Part shown: piece after piece, positions 32,705 to 39,912 of the stretch | How the letters are laid out: every line of letters begins with the position of its first letter | How positions within the stretch are numbered: the first letter of the stretch is position 1 | Assembly: GCA_002718655.1 (NCBI GenBank) | Contig: PBFM01000045.1 | Location: 1 to 42,718 of the forward strand | DNA length: 42,718 nucleotides | DNA from: Fidelibacterota bacterium | GTDB lineage: Bacteria; Fidelibacterota; Marinisomatia; Marinisomatales; UBA1611 | Direction: 5' to 3' | Notes under the pieces: model-generated | What the model was told of the DNA's origin: nothing | Database searches by the model: none | What the model saw: only the letters and a program-made list of their open reading frames with translations | Program-made: the position numbers and the translations under genes

Positions 32705-32710
32705 CAATGA
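32396..32710 (+). CDS. AT-rich winged-helix (MarR-like) protein, likely recent insert
   Basis: The start at 32396 follows an AAAGGAG site; upstream in-frame codons lie in the primase gene and are rejected. The 104-residue protein is a winged helix: HINVLRFVASRDGTTSSDLAKHQN, then VQGASQLLKNIHGKGYLERF and a beta wing. A hand count over 32401-32700 gives 118 G+C of 300 (39%), against 53-60% in sampled neighbouring lines. The leader is duplicated at the end of the gene. Both facts suggest a cassette acquired between the primase and the 32707 gene. Confidence 0.8.
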   Translation: MVLNEKDLRCLVINNQMRDSIKRLMLTKNHINVLRFVASRDGTTSSDLAKHQNTLVQGASQLLKNIHGKGYLERFEHKSLSGGIEFTYFVSEVYKSELKEQETQ

Positions 32711-33108
32711 TATTTGAAAACATTAAACCCGGTGATCTGGTACTGGTGCCCGTCGAGGTGCGTATCGGCTGGAATTCCCGCAAGTACAGGATCCCGCAAA
32801 AAGTGACCCGCACGACCCGGACGCAAATCATTGTAAACGGTAAACGATACCGCCGGGACGACGGCCGGGCGATCGGCTCGGGCGGCTACTTCGACGAAGC
32901 CTACCCGACCACCCGCCACGACAAGGACGAAACTATCGGATATAACGCCGCTAAGACGCGCGCCGACGCGATCGAAGTGATCAACAACGTAGCCCCGGAC
33001 TTAGAAGTATTAACGCGTAACGATCGCCTACAAACGATCAAGGCGGCGAACATGCTTAAGGCGGCCGAATTTATGCGCCTAGCGGTTGAGGCGTTGCAAA
33101 ATGAGTAA
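32707..33108 (+). CDS. Hypothetical protein, 133 residues
   Basis: The protein starts with a beta-rich, KOW- or SH3-like stretch (IKPGDLVLVPVEV, then TRTQIIVNGKRYRRDD) and ends with two helices rich in Ala and Arg. It resembles phage proteins that bind RNA or DNA, but no family is certain. Its ribosome site is the second copy of the repeated leader. Confidence 0.7.
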   Translation: MIFENIKPGDLVLVPVEVRIGWNSRKYRIPQKVTRTTRTQIIVNGKRYRRDDGRAIGSGGYFDEAYPTTRHDKDETIGYNAAKTRADAIEVINNVAPDLEVLTRNDRLQTIKAANMLKAAEFMRLAVEALQNE

Positions 33109-33280
33109 GCAGTTAGATTTTGGTCGCTTCGCTCCCGAGGGGGCGACTCATTGGTGCGCGCCGTACTACTACCGAGTAAAAGACGGCGTAGTGCTTAAGT
33201 TTGACCGGGGCGCGTGGTGCCCGTCCCTGTTCGACGTCAAGACGTTGACAAGTGAACCCGATTGCGAAAAGGTGAAGTAG
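33101..33280 (+). CDS. Hypothetical small protein, 59 residues
   Basis: The ATG at 33101, overlapping the upstream stop by 8 bases, is preferred over one 15 bases earlier. The product has aromatic clusters (THWCAPYYYRV and FDRGAWCPSLFD) and two cysteines. Function unknown. Its TAG overlaps the GTG start of the next gene. Confidence 0.65.
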   Translation: MSKQLDFGRFAPEGATHWCAPYYYRVKDGVVLKFDRGAWCPSLFDVKTLTSEPDCEKVK

Positions 33281-33474
33281 TGGAAAGGCTTTTAGAAACG
33301 GCCGAGGTAATGGCCGAACTTAACAAAATATACGAAGAACACGTCGAGCGCTGCGGCGTGCCGGTTGATATTTGCTTGCAAAAGGCACCGAACGGCGAAG
33401 AAATAGAAAACGCGATTTTTGTGCCGGTTCGCGTTATGAAGAAAGTAAATAAATTAATGAGTGAGGCGTCCTAA
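33280..33474 (+). CDS. Hypothetical small helical protein, 64 residues
   Basis: GTG at 33280 is chosen because AAGGTGA lies upstream and the codon overlaps the preceding TAG. The product is helical and acidic (ERLLETAEVMAELNKIYEEH), with two cysteines. No recognised family. Confidence 0.6.
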   Translation: MERLLETAEVMAELNKIYEEHVERCGVPVDICLQKAPNGEEIENAIFVPVRVMKKVNKLMSEAS

Positions 33475-33475
33475 C

Positions 33476-33643
33476 ATGGCGAAATATACAAGGGCTGAAT
33501 TAAGGCACATGGCAAAAGAAGCGCTACGCGCGCGAAATTGGAACGATCCGAGGTACGGGCAACTAGTGGCGACTATGCAAGTTTTTACCGGCTGGCCGCG
33601 TCTTATAGTTGAAGAAAAGATCCGGGCGTTGGCGAATGGTTGA
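33476..33643 (+). CDS. Hypothetical small basic protein, 55 residues
   Basis: The ATG at 33476 follows the previous stop directly and has GAGG upstream. The product (MAKYTRAELRHMAKEALRA then WNDPRYGQLVATM) is a basic helical protein. A nucleic-acid-binding role is possible but not shown. Confidence 0.65.
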   Translation: MAKYTRAELRHMAKEALRARNWNDPRYGQLVATMQVFTGWPRLIVEEKIRALANG

Positions 33644-33758
33644 GAAGCTAATAAAAAAGGCACCGCGACGGGTGCCCGAGTGGGTGCGCGACTTAACGGC
33701 CGCGCTATTTTTTATCTTCCTGATCGGCGTTGTCCAAACGGTGTTTGACGCCATCTAG
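33636..33758 (+). CDS. Possible 40-residue single-span membrane protein
   Basis: The ATG overlaps the previous gene by 8 bases. The product has a basic N terminus (KLIKKAPRRVP) then a hydrophobic helix (LTAALFFIFLIGVVQTVF) and a TAG at 33756. Positive charges before the helix fit N-in insertion. The frame runs through an opposite-strand terminator and over the end of a minus-strand gene, which lowers confidence. Confidence 0.45.
   Translation: MVEKLIKKAPRRVPEWVRDLTAALFFIFLIGVVQTVFDAI
33653..33676 (-). terminator. Rho-independent terminator ending the leftward small-gene operon
   Basis: GGCACC (33659-33664) pairs with GGTGCC (33671-33676) around a 6-nt loop; minus-strand reading ends in TTTTTT (33653-33658). 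It lies 29 bases beyond the 33705 stop, in the correct orientation. Confidence 0.8.
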
Positions 33759-33887
33759 CACAAGGTCGAAAAGTTGGCGGTCGTTACGAAACCACCGATC
33801 AAGCGTTACCCGGTGGCGGCCGCTGATCTCTTGCACCTTGGCGAGCGTTACGCCCGCCTCGGTTTTGCAGTATTCCGAACACGTCAT
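33705..33887 (-). CDS. Small helix-turn-helix protein, 60 residues
   Basis: The protein begins MTCSEYCKTEAGVTLAKVQE and continues SGRHRVTLDRWFRND with a QLFDLVLDGVKHR helix, a compact helix-turn-helix pattern. It is coupled to the upstream gene by ATGA and followed by a good terminator. It may be a transcription regulator of the phage. Target unknown. Confidence 0.7.
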   Translation of the reverse strand: MTCSEYCKTEAGVTLAKVQEISGRHRVTLDRWFRNDRQLFDLVLDGVKHRLDNADQEDKK

Positions 33888-34153
33888 ACCTTTTGAGCCT
33901 CCCAGTAATACAGCGGAACCCCGCCCGGCGTTAAATCCTCTTTAATCGCTCCGGCTGCGGCCAACAAAACAAGCCCGGCGTGAACGTCTTCGTTTTGCTT
34001 TACGACGTCACACGTAAGAGTAAGCGCCGCGCCGGGCGCGTTGCCTAACTGCAGGGCGGCCTCGCGTGCCTTGGCTCGGTAGTGCGCCGTCTCGGGCGAG
34101 AAGCCCACAACGGCATTGTAACGGCGATATATGTCACGACTAACCCAGTTCAT
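33884..34153 (-). CDS. Hypothetical protein, 89 residues
   Basis: The ATG at 34153, which overlaps the previous TAA (TAATG) and follows GAGGTG, is preferred over a GTG at 34162. The protein has a basic helical first half (SRDIYRRYNAVVGFSPETAHYR) and an Ala/Gly-rich second half. No known motif. It is coupled by ATGA to the HTH gene. Confidence 0.65.
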   Translation of the reverse strand: MNWVSRDIYRRYNAVVGFSPETAHYRAKAREAALQLGNAPGAALTLTCDVVKQNEDVHAGLVLLAAAGAIKEDLTPGGVPLYYWEAQKV

Positions 34154-34614
34154 TACGCGCACACCTCGTTCATAAAAGCGTTAACGTGGTGATCGCTGAT
34201 CGACTCGTCGCCGTAGCCGACCATTACAGACATTGACCCGACGAACTCGCCTTGCTTGAAGAATGAAACGATCGGGGCGTCGGTCGCTTCGATTGCTTCG
34301 AAAATGTCGCCAATGTCGCGCGAGTCGTCTAGGTCGAATTCGATTTCGCTCACGTCGCCGACGCTCACCGTTACGTCTTCATGCTTAAGCGCTTTACACA
34401 CGGCCGCTTTGAAGCTGTCGCCGTTCGCGTATACTTCCGGGTCGGGTGTTTCGTTAACTTGGCGCGAGGTCTTAGTCAACTTTTTATAGCCTTGGTCTTT
34501 CCACCCGTCGCGCTCCGCCTTAAGTTCGTACTCAACCTCGCTTTTGTCAAAAGAGCCAAAAAGCACTTCGGTTTCACCGTCGATCTGGCCTGTAATTTCG
34601 TAATAAGTATTCAT
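34153..34614 (-). CDS. Hypothetical acidic protein, 153 residues
   Basis: This is the first gene behind the strong promoter at 34649-34677. The protein is very acidic, especially in SEIEFDLDDSRDIGDIFEAI, and has no membrane segment. Acidic early phage proteins may mimic DNA or bind host enzymes, but that is a guess here. Function unknown. Confidence 0.75.
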   Translation of the reverse strand: MNTYYEITGQIDGETEVLFGSFDKSEVEYELKAERDGWKDQGYKKLTKTSRQVNETPDPEVYANGDSFKAAVCKALKHEDVTVSVGDVSEIEFDLDDSRDIGDIFEAIEATDAPIVSFFKQGEFVGSMSVMVGYGDESISDHHVNAFMNEVCA

Positions 34615-34648
34615 GTTTGCGTTTCCGTTGTTTGCTAAGTGAGATTAG

Positions 34649-34677
34649 AATATAACATTGTGTTACGTTTAGTTCAA
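34649..34677 (-). promoter_or_regulatory. Sigma70-type promoter with extended -10
   Basis: On the minus strand TTGAAC (34677-34672), a 17-bp spacer and TATATT (34654-34649) form a near-consensus promoter, and TG at the extended -10 position strengthens it. Transcription would start near 34642. A GTGTT...AACAC inverted pair spans 34660-34680 and could be an operator. Confidence 0.8.
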
Positions 34678-34686
34678 CACCTAAAC

Positions 34687-34712
34687 ACAAAAAAGGCGAC
34701 CTAATAGTCGCC
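34687..34712 (-). terminator. Rho-independent terminator overlapping the RMF-like gene stop
   Basis: GGCGAC (34695-34700) pairs with GTCGCC (34707-34712) around a 6-nt loop that contains the TAG stop of the gene at 34701. Minus-strand reading continues as TTTTTTG. It closes the methyltransferase operon and insulates it from the next promoter. Confidence 0.85.
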
Positions 34713-34901
34713 GTTCGCATGTTTCAAAAAGTGCATCGCGTCCTCGTAATGCTCGAAGTAATCCGAGTAACCGCGCCGCCAATAGTTCGCGAGGCTTTGC
34801 CGCTCGTACGGGCACACGGGCGGTTTTTGGCCGCTCCGAATGTCATAGGTTCGCGCCGCTCTAATGCCTTTTAAATACGCTGTTGCTTGCCGTGGGTTCA
34901 T
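34701..34901 (-). CDS. RMF/CrpP-like small protein
   Basis: The 66-residue product resembles ribosome modulation factor in its conserved core: a KGIRAART helix, VCPY at residues 29-32, R34, W41, and RRGYSDYF. E. coli RMF (55 residues) has RGYQAG, EMCPY, a W and GWREA in the same order. RMF dimerises 70S ribosomes in stationary phase. A phage protein could slow or redirect host translation. The match is by eye. It is coupled by ATGA to the TetR-like gene, and the terminator hairpin overlaps its stop. Confidence 0.6.
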   Translation of the reverse strand: MNPRQATAYLKGIRAARTYDIRSGQKPPVCPYERQSLANYWRRGYSDYFEHYEDAMHFLKHANGDY

Positions 34902-35200
34902 AGAAAGCCCCCTAATGCTTTACGCTTCACGCCCTCGTCTAAGTTTTCGACCGTGGTGTCTTTCATAACGATAAGCTGCGCAATAACCGAATACGACGGT
35001 TTAGCGATAGCGGCGCGTTTTACGGCGCGTTCTAGCTGCTTAAGCGTGCCGAAATAGTGGTTAATTGTTTGGCCGCTCACACCTACCACGCGCGCGACGG
35101 TTTGACGGTCTAACGCTGCGAAGCCGTCGCCCTCGACAATACCGATCGCCGCGTCGATGATCTGCTCTTTTCTTACTTCTGGTTTAAATCTTTTCTTCAT
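34898..35200 (-). CDS. TetR-type HTH protein without full ligand domain
   Basis: The 100-residue protein carries the TetR N-terminal DNA-binding domain: EQIIDAAIGIVEGDGFAALD, then VARVVGVSGQTINHYFGTLKQLERAV. TetR regulators are usually about 200 residues; here only about 35 remain after the HTH, so no ligand domain is present. It may be a constitutive regulator of this operon or of the host. ATGA overlaps couple it to both neighbours. Confidence 0.75.
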   Translation of the reverse strand: MKKRFKPEVRKEQIIDAAIGIVEGDGFAALDRQTVARVVGVSGQTINHYFGTLKQLERAVKRAAIAKPSYSVIAQLIVMKDTTVENLDEGVKRKALGGFL

Positions 35201-36555
35201 GGCTTAATTGCTCCCGCTCTCGCCTTGGCGATCTGAATATATTCGGCGCTAAGTTCTACGCCTACAAATTTTTGATTGTTAAGTTTGGCACCGCGCCACG
35301 TTGACCCCGACCCGGTAAAAGGATCCAAAATAGACGCCCCCGGACGCGCTAACAGGCCGCAAAGCCATTTCATTAACTCGGTAGGCTTAACGGTCGGGTG
35401 TGTGTTGCGTGCGCCGTCTCTGCGCCCTGCTCCGGCTCTTGGTGAGTTCAACCCGGCCGATCCCTCTTTACGCCCCCCGGTCGCGTCTCCGGCGCTTACC
35501 TTTTCGAATAGCTGAAGGCCGTCGTCCCGGTCTGCGGTTGACGCCTTAGCACAATAAAAATAACGCTCCCATTCTTTACCCGCGAACGCCTCGCCGTCGT
35601 GCAGTATGTTGGCCGGGAACCGTTCACCGTTGCGGCTGCCGTCTATATTCAGCGCGCCGGTGCCGTGCGTGACGACGTTTTCGGCGTAGGTTAAGGTCGT
35701 CGGCTTGCGCACTAATATGATCGGCTCATAACCGGGTTTTAACGCGGTGCCGTAGCCGTGCCACGCTTTCGCCTCGTCTGAGTGAGGCGCCGTTCTCGAG
35801 CCAAGGTTCCCGGCGCTTGTTTGTTCGCCGTACTTTTGCCGCCACTCGTTAAGCCCGGCAACTTTCTTGTAACGCTCGATCACTTCCCGGCTGTTGTGGT
35901 TTTCACTTTCGAATGTGCGAACGTCTACCAAGTCTTCGAACCACTGAGGCACCGCTGCAGTAAAAAACGGTCGAAGCTTTTCAAGGTCTGCGCGCGTTGG
36001 GATCTCCGGCTGCTTGCCTCCGGGTGCCTTGTCCCGGTAATGGCGTCCCATGCCGTTACGGCCTAAGAACTTATCGATCTGGCCGCTGCTTAACGGGCAA
36101 AACTCGCGGATCCAATCCGTGCAACGGTACGCGCTTTCTTTCTTAAGCTGTTTCGCATCCAGCTTGTCGACTTCCTGAGATACGTCGAGCGACTTCGGGA
36201 ACCCGGAACCGTAGAGCCAAAATAATTGATCGACCACCTCGAACCCTGCCAAGCGCAACGAGGCGGCCATTAAATACGCGGTACGGCTGCCCGCAAAAAC
36301 GGCACCGTACGCGCCGGGCTTAAGCACGCGGAACACTTCGCGCCATGTAGCCGGGCCGGGCACGAAACTGTCCCACGTCTTACCCATAAAACCCGAGCCG
36401 GTGGCCTCGTAGTCGTCGCCCTTGATCCAATGTCCGAAAACCTCGGCGAGATCCGGCTGCTTATTGAAGCCGTAAGGCGGATCAGTGACTAAAGCGTCGA
36501 ACGACTCCGCCGGTAAGTTCTTTAATACGTGTTTGCAATCGCCATGAATGATCAT
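35197..36555 (-). CDS. DNA methyltransferase (beta class, DPPY), N6-adenine type
   Basis: The 452-residue protein has DPPY at residues 25-28 and DPFTGSG near residue 410, the IV-to-I motif order of beta-class methyltransferases. DPPY favours N6-adenine. Between them lies a long variable region that probably recognises the target. No restriction enzyme is nearby, so it likely protects phage DNA or alters host gene regulation. Its opening resembles the next methyltransferase (MIIHGDCKHVL versus MIIQGDCRDVM). Confidence 0.9.
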   Translation of the reverse strand: MIIHGDCKHVLKNLPAESFDALVTDPPYGFNKQPDLAEVFGHWIKGDDYEATGSGFMGKTWDSFVPGPATWREVFRVLKPGAYGAVFAGSRTAYLMAASLRLAGFEVVDQLFWLYGSGFPKSLDVSQEVDKLDAKQLKKESAYRCTDWIREFCPLSSGQIDKFLGRNGMGRHYRDKAPGGKQPEIPTRADLEKLRPFFTAAVPQWFEDLVDVRTFESENHNSREVIERYKKVAGLNEWRQKYGEQTSAGNLGSRTAPHSDEAKAWHGYGTALKPGYEPIILVRKPTTLTYAENVVTHGTGALNIDGSRNGERFPANILHDGEAFAGKEWERYFYCAKASTADRDDGLQLFEKVSAGDATGGRKEGSAGLNSPRAGAGRRDGARNTHPTVKPTELMKWLCGLLARPGASILDPFTGSGSTWRGAKLNNQKFVGVELSAEYIQIAKARAGAIKP

Positions 36556-37364
36556 ACCTGCGACCCTCCTTTCTTATTAGTTAACGCGATCCTTTCGTTT
36601 GCGAGTGCAATATATTCGGGTTCGAGTTCTACACCTATAAAATTACGGCCTAGCGAGACGCTGATCGCGCCGGTCGTGCCGCTGCCCGTGAACGGATCAA
36701 AAACCGTATCGCCCGGATTAGACCAACTTAAAACATGATCGCGGGCGAGTTTTTCCGGGAATATGGCCGGGTGTTTAAATGCCTTGTCGAACTTGGTCGA
36801 GTGGCCTTTGCCCGTGGTGAAATACCAGATATTACCCTTTATTTTGTCAGTCCCCACGGGCTTTCGTTTCTTGCCACTTCTCGCGCTTCTTTTCACTTCG
36901 TCAGTGACCGAAAAATAACTATTTTGACGTGCCGTTTCTTTCTCCGGGAATTTAGTCGGCACGCGTATCGGGTTAAAAGTTTTCGGCTTTCCCTTACTAA
37001 AAACGAACATATATTCGAAGTCTTGCTCGTAGCGGTTGTGGTTTTTAGGTAGCGAGTTTTTCTGGTAGATCATGGTGTCGTGTAATCTGAAACCGATCTC
37101 CCTAGCGTATAGCGCCTGTCTAAAACTGGTTCCTGTCTCGCTGCCGTTGATCGTGGCGTCCGAAACCACCCACACCACAACGCCGCCTTTTTTAGTTAAG
37201 CGGTACAACTCTTTTAAAACCTCTTGCCATGCCGCCGCGCACCATAGCGCCGAATTACCTTTATAACTTCTTAGGTCGTCATAAGGCGGACTTGTGACAG
37301 TCAGATCGATAGACTCGCCCGGTAACGCGGCCATAACGTCGCGGCAATCCCCTTGAATGATCAT
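36552..37364 (-). CDS. DNA methyltransferase (beta class, TSPPY)
   Basis: The ATG at 37364 overlaps the upstream stop (ATGA) and gives 270 residues; a longer frame to 37469 adds a non-homologous, basic N terminus. TSPPY is at residues 24-28 and DPFTGSGTTG near residue 223, again IV before I. SPPY is typical of N4-cytosine enzymes but also occurs in N6-adenine ones. It is coupled to the VRR-NUC gene and to the second methyltransferase. Confidence 0.9.
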   Translation of the reverse strand: MIIQGDCRDVMAALPGESIDLTVTSPPYDDLRSYKGNSALWCAAAWQEVLKELYRLTKKGGVVVWVVSDATINGSETGTSFRQALYAREIGFRLHDTMIYQKNSLPKNHNRYEQDFEYMFVFSKGKPKTFNPIRVPTKFPEKETARQNSYFSVTDEVKRSARSGKKRKPVGTDKIKGNIWYFTTGKGHSTKFDKAFKHPAIFPEKLARDHVLSWSNPGDTVFDPFTGSGTTGAISVSLGRNFIGVELEPEYIALANERIALTNKKGGSQV

Positions 37365-37870
37365 AACTCGAACGGCTCCGACGCGAAGCGAGCGAACCCG
37401 CCAATTTTTGCCACTAGTGAAAGCCAAGCCATCTGTCCGGCCTCTTGGTCTTTTCCGCTGAACTGCCACCCGCGCCGCTTTGTCTCAACGCTGCCGAATT
37501 GGGCGATCGTGGTGCCGACCATTTCGGGTGTGATTAGGCGAGGTATGGCGAGGATCAAGTCGCTGGATTTCATACGCTCGTTAAGCTGCGCCGATTCGTT
37601 GGCGACTCCGTACCGTATCGGCTGGCGTTCGAGTGTGAAGCGGAAACCGCACGCGGGACACTGGCACGGCTCTTTCGCCTTGGTCGCGCCGACGTTGTTC
37701 CGCCACGCGAAGCCGCCCTGACTGGCGATACTGATCCTTATGTCTTGCTGTCTCGCGGCTTCACTGTCGCCGGGCGTTGTGCTTAGGTGCGAGTCGGTGG
37801 CGACTATGACGTCGTTTTCTAGCGACGCGGCGGCCTCGGGAAAGCGCGCGGCCCATTCGTTATAGTTCAT
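37361..37870 (-). CDS. VRR-NUC family nuclease
   Basis: The 169-residue protein carries a PD-(D/E)xK core: D104 in SSDLI, E129-x-K131 in SVETK and Q142 after FSGKDQ, with the upstream FAWRNNVG strand. VRR-NUC enzymes cut branched DNA such as flaps or Holliday junctions. Three cysteines (residues 69-74) are too few for a standard zinc site. It overlaps the helicase by 11 bases, and the pair probably processes replication intermediates. Confidence 0.85.
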   Translation of the reverse strand: MNYNEWAARFPEAAASLENDVIVATDSHLSTTPGDSEAARQQDIRISIASQGGFAWRNNVGATKAKEPCQCPACGFRFTLERQPIRYGVANESAQLNERMKSSDLILAIPRLITPEMVGTTIAQFGSVETKRRGWQFSGKDQEAGQMAWLSLVAKIGGFARFASEPFEL

Positions 37871-39590
37871 GTTTTAGATCCTTGGTAAATTTAGTTTTTA
37901 TGGTTTGAATTAGTTGGTCGGTCTCTTGCTCGCCTAGTGTGAAAGCGGTCGCAATGTCGATCCCGAAACGGTGGTAAAAACGTCTGTGCTTTTCTGCGAG
38001 CGGGCGATCTGCGGGTTGCATCCCCACCCACCACGCGACGAAATTCCGCAAAACTAGGCGGCGGTACTTCGCGGCTTCATGCTTGCGGATTAAACGGCCG
38101 TGATACGGCGGCGGGACGATCTTACCCTCGCTGTTTGGGACGAATAACCCGCGCGCGAAGTCTTCCCGGCTCATGTCCGCCTCTTGCTGTTTGTCGAAAA
38201 GGGCGCGCAACGCGTCGACGTCAAGTTCGGCCAGATCACCGTCGACTTGTGCCGGGGTGCTGCGCCCCTCTGGTTTATGATCCGCCCCGCAATACGGGCA
38301 CGGCGACAAATAAGCCGGGTAAGGCTGCGTGCAATCCATACATACGCGCTGCGCTATGGTATCGCCCGGCCCGGTGCCGCCAGCTTTACGGCCGTGAATA
38401 TTCCAAGCGCGAGGCCAATCTGGCAAGCCGTGGCGCTCCCAGTTTTTCACCGGGTCGATGATCACGGCGTACGGCTTAGGGCCGTTCGCTATTGCGGCCA
38501 GCCGACCCTCGCGCGTGCTTAAGTCGTAGCCCTTGGCGTAAACGGGACGAAACACCCGGCCGTTAATCTGCATATACTTCGCCAGCGATTCGGTCGGGCG
38601 GGCATGAACGGCACACACCGCGCCGGGTACGTCGAAGCCCTCGTCGAACAAGTTCACGTTTACGAGCTTTTCCAGTTCCGAGAATTCGAATTCATCCACG
38701 GCCTGATCGCGTACCGCGTCGTCGGTTTCACCGCTCAACGCTGCAGCTGTAATTCCGGCGGCGTTATACGCGTCGGCCTGTTCTTCGGCGGTCTTAACGT
38801 CGGTAGAAAACACGATCGTTTTTAGCCCGGCCGCGAAGCGCTGCGAGTGTTGCACCACGTCGCCGATTAGGTTCGAGTCGACGATCCGCGCCCTTAGCGC
38901 CTTGGCGTTAAAGTCCCCCGACGCGGTAACGGCGATCCCGCTAACGTCTAGATCTGACTCGGGGCAAAAATACTTGTAACGGCACAAATAGCCCTGATCC
39001 ATTAGCCAGTCGACGCTCGGCCCCTCGATCATTTCTTCGACGTAGCCATCAGCGTCAACGTGTAAGCCTTTACCGTCGGCGCGCTCCGGCGTTGCAGTAA
39101 CAAAAAGCAATTTAGACGCTTCGAGCATATCAACGGCGCGCCCCCAGTGGCCCGCGTCGGTGTAGTGGTGGCCCTCGTCGAATACGCCCAAACGCACCTG
39201 ATTTACAAAGCGCTTGATCTCCGGGTCGGTACTTGCTCTTTTACTCGCGAGTGTTTGGACGCTGGCAACGGCGCACGGTGCCCGCTCGTCTATCCACGAT
39301 CGGCCGTATTTCTTTACGTGGCGGCGACGAATACGGCGAAGCGTTGAAGACGGCGCGAGAATACGGTGTTTAACTTCAAGCGCGCCAAGCGCGAGACTAA
39401 TCTGCCCTAGAATTTCCTTTCGGTGTACGACGGCCATTGTGTAACCGTCGCGCCAGTCGTGGATCAGTTTTGAAAATATAACCGTTTTACCGCCGCCCGT
39501 TGGCACCACGGCCAAAACAACCCGGACACGGCCGAACGCGTCAATAATTTTGTGATAAACCTTTTCTTGATAGTCGCGAAGTTGTAACAC
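37860..39590 (-). CDS. DEAD/DEAH-type helicase (SSL2-like)
   Basis: GTG at 39590 is chosen because GGAGG lies 7 bases upstream; the longer frame to 39674 overlaps the upstream gene with a low-complexity Arg-rich start. The 576-residue protein has Walker A VPTGGGKT (residues 29-36), FDEGHHYTD, the SAT-like VTATPERAD, and motif V-VI NLFDEGFDVPG with QINGRVFRP. A CMDC...CPYC zinc ribbon sits in the C-terminal part. It unwinds or remodels branched DNA in replication or recombination. Confidence 0.9.
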   Translation of the reverse strand: MLQLRDYQEKVYHKIIDAFGRVRVVLAVVPTGGGKTVIFSKLIHDWRDGYTMAVVHRKEILGQISLALGALEVKHRILAPSSTLRRIRRRHVKKYGRSWIDERAPCAVASVQTLASKRASTDPEIKRFVNQVRLGVFDEGHHYTDAGHWGRAVDMLEASKLLFVTATPERADGKGLHVDADGYVEEMIEGPSVDWLMDQGYLCRYKYFCPESDLDVSGIAVTASGDFNAKALRARIVDSNLIGDVVQHSQRFAAGLKTIVFSTDVKTAEEQADAYNAAGITAAALSGETDDAVRDQAVDEFEFSELEKLVNVNLFDEGFDVPGAVCAVHARPTESLAKYMQINGRVFRPVYAKGYDLSTREGRLAAIANGPKPYAVIIDPVKNWERHGLPDWPRAWNIHGRKAGGTGPGDTIAQRVCMDCTQPYPAYLSPCPYCGADHKPEGRSTPAQVDGDLAELDVDALRALFDKQQEADMSREDFARGLFVPNSEGKIVPPPYHGRLIRKHEAAKYRRLVLRNFVAWWVGMQPADRPLAEKHRRFYHRFGIDIATAFTLGEQETDQLIQTIKTKFTKDLKHEL

Positions 39591-39592
39591 CG

Positions 39593-39892
39593 TTAAGCCT
39601 CCACGCGTAACGAGTGCGCGCCGGTTTGGACTAAAAGCCGGGCGACCTCGTCGTCGATCTTTTCTTCCGGGCAATTTAGCGACGTCATAACGCCGATCCG
39701 AATAATCGCGGCCGCGTGGTACAAGTTAACCGCGCTTATTTCGTCCGGGTCGATGCCCTCGACGATAACGCGAGTCAGTCGAATGTATCTAAAATCGCTT
39801 AAAAACGTATAGCTGAACGTATTAGCGCCTAGACGGTTAAGCATAACGATCCGGCCGCTGGCTCGGTCTATCATAAAAATAGCTTTACTCAT
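39593..39892 (-). CDS. Hypothetical protein, 99 residues
   Basis: ATG at 39892 is preferred over GTG at 39919 because the latter lies within the operator repeat and the former has GGAAAG upstream. The protein has a beta-rich first half (AIFMIDRASGRIVMLNRLG) and two helices, with two conserved-looking acidic stretches. I recognise no family. It is the first gene of the leftward operon, so it is probably expressed early. Confidence 0.7.
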   Translation of the reverse strand: MSKAIFMIDRASGRIVMLNRLGANTFSYTFLSDFRYIRLTRVIVEGIDPDEISAVNLYHAAAIIRIGVMTSLNCPEEKIDDEVARLLVQTGAHSLRVEA

Positions 39893-39912
39893 AATTTTTT
39901 GTCTTTCCGTTA

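Noticed and set aside
34153-34614. Anti-restriction DNA mimic (Ocr/ArdA-like) from the acidic 153-residue protein
   Set aside because: Acidity alone is not enough; no recognisable motif of these families.
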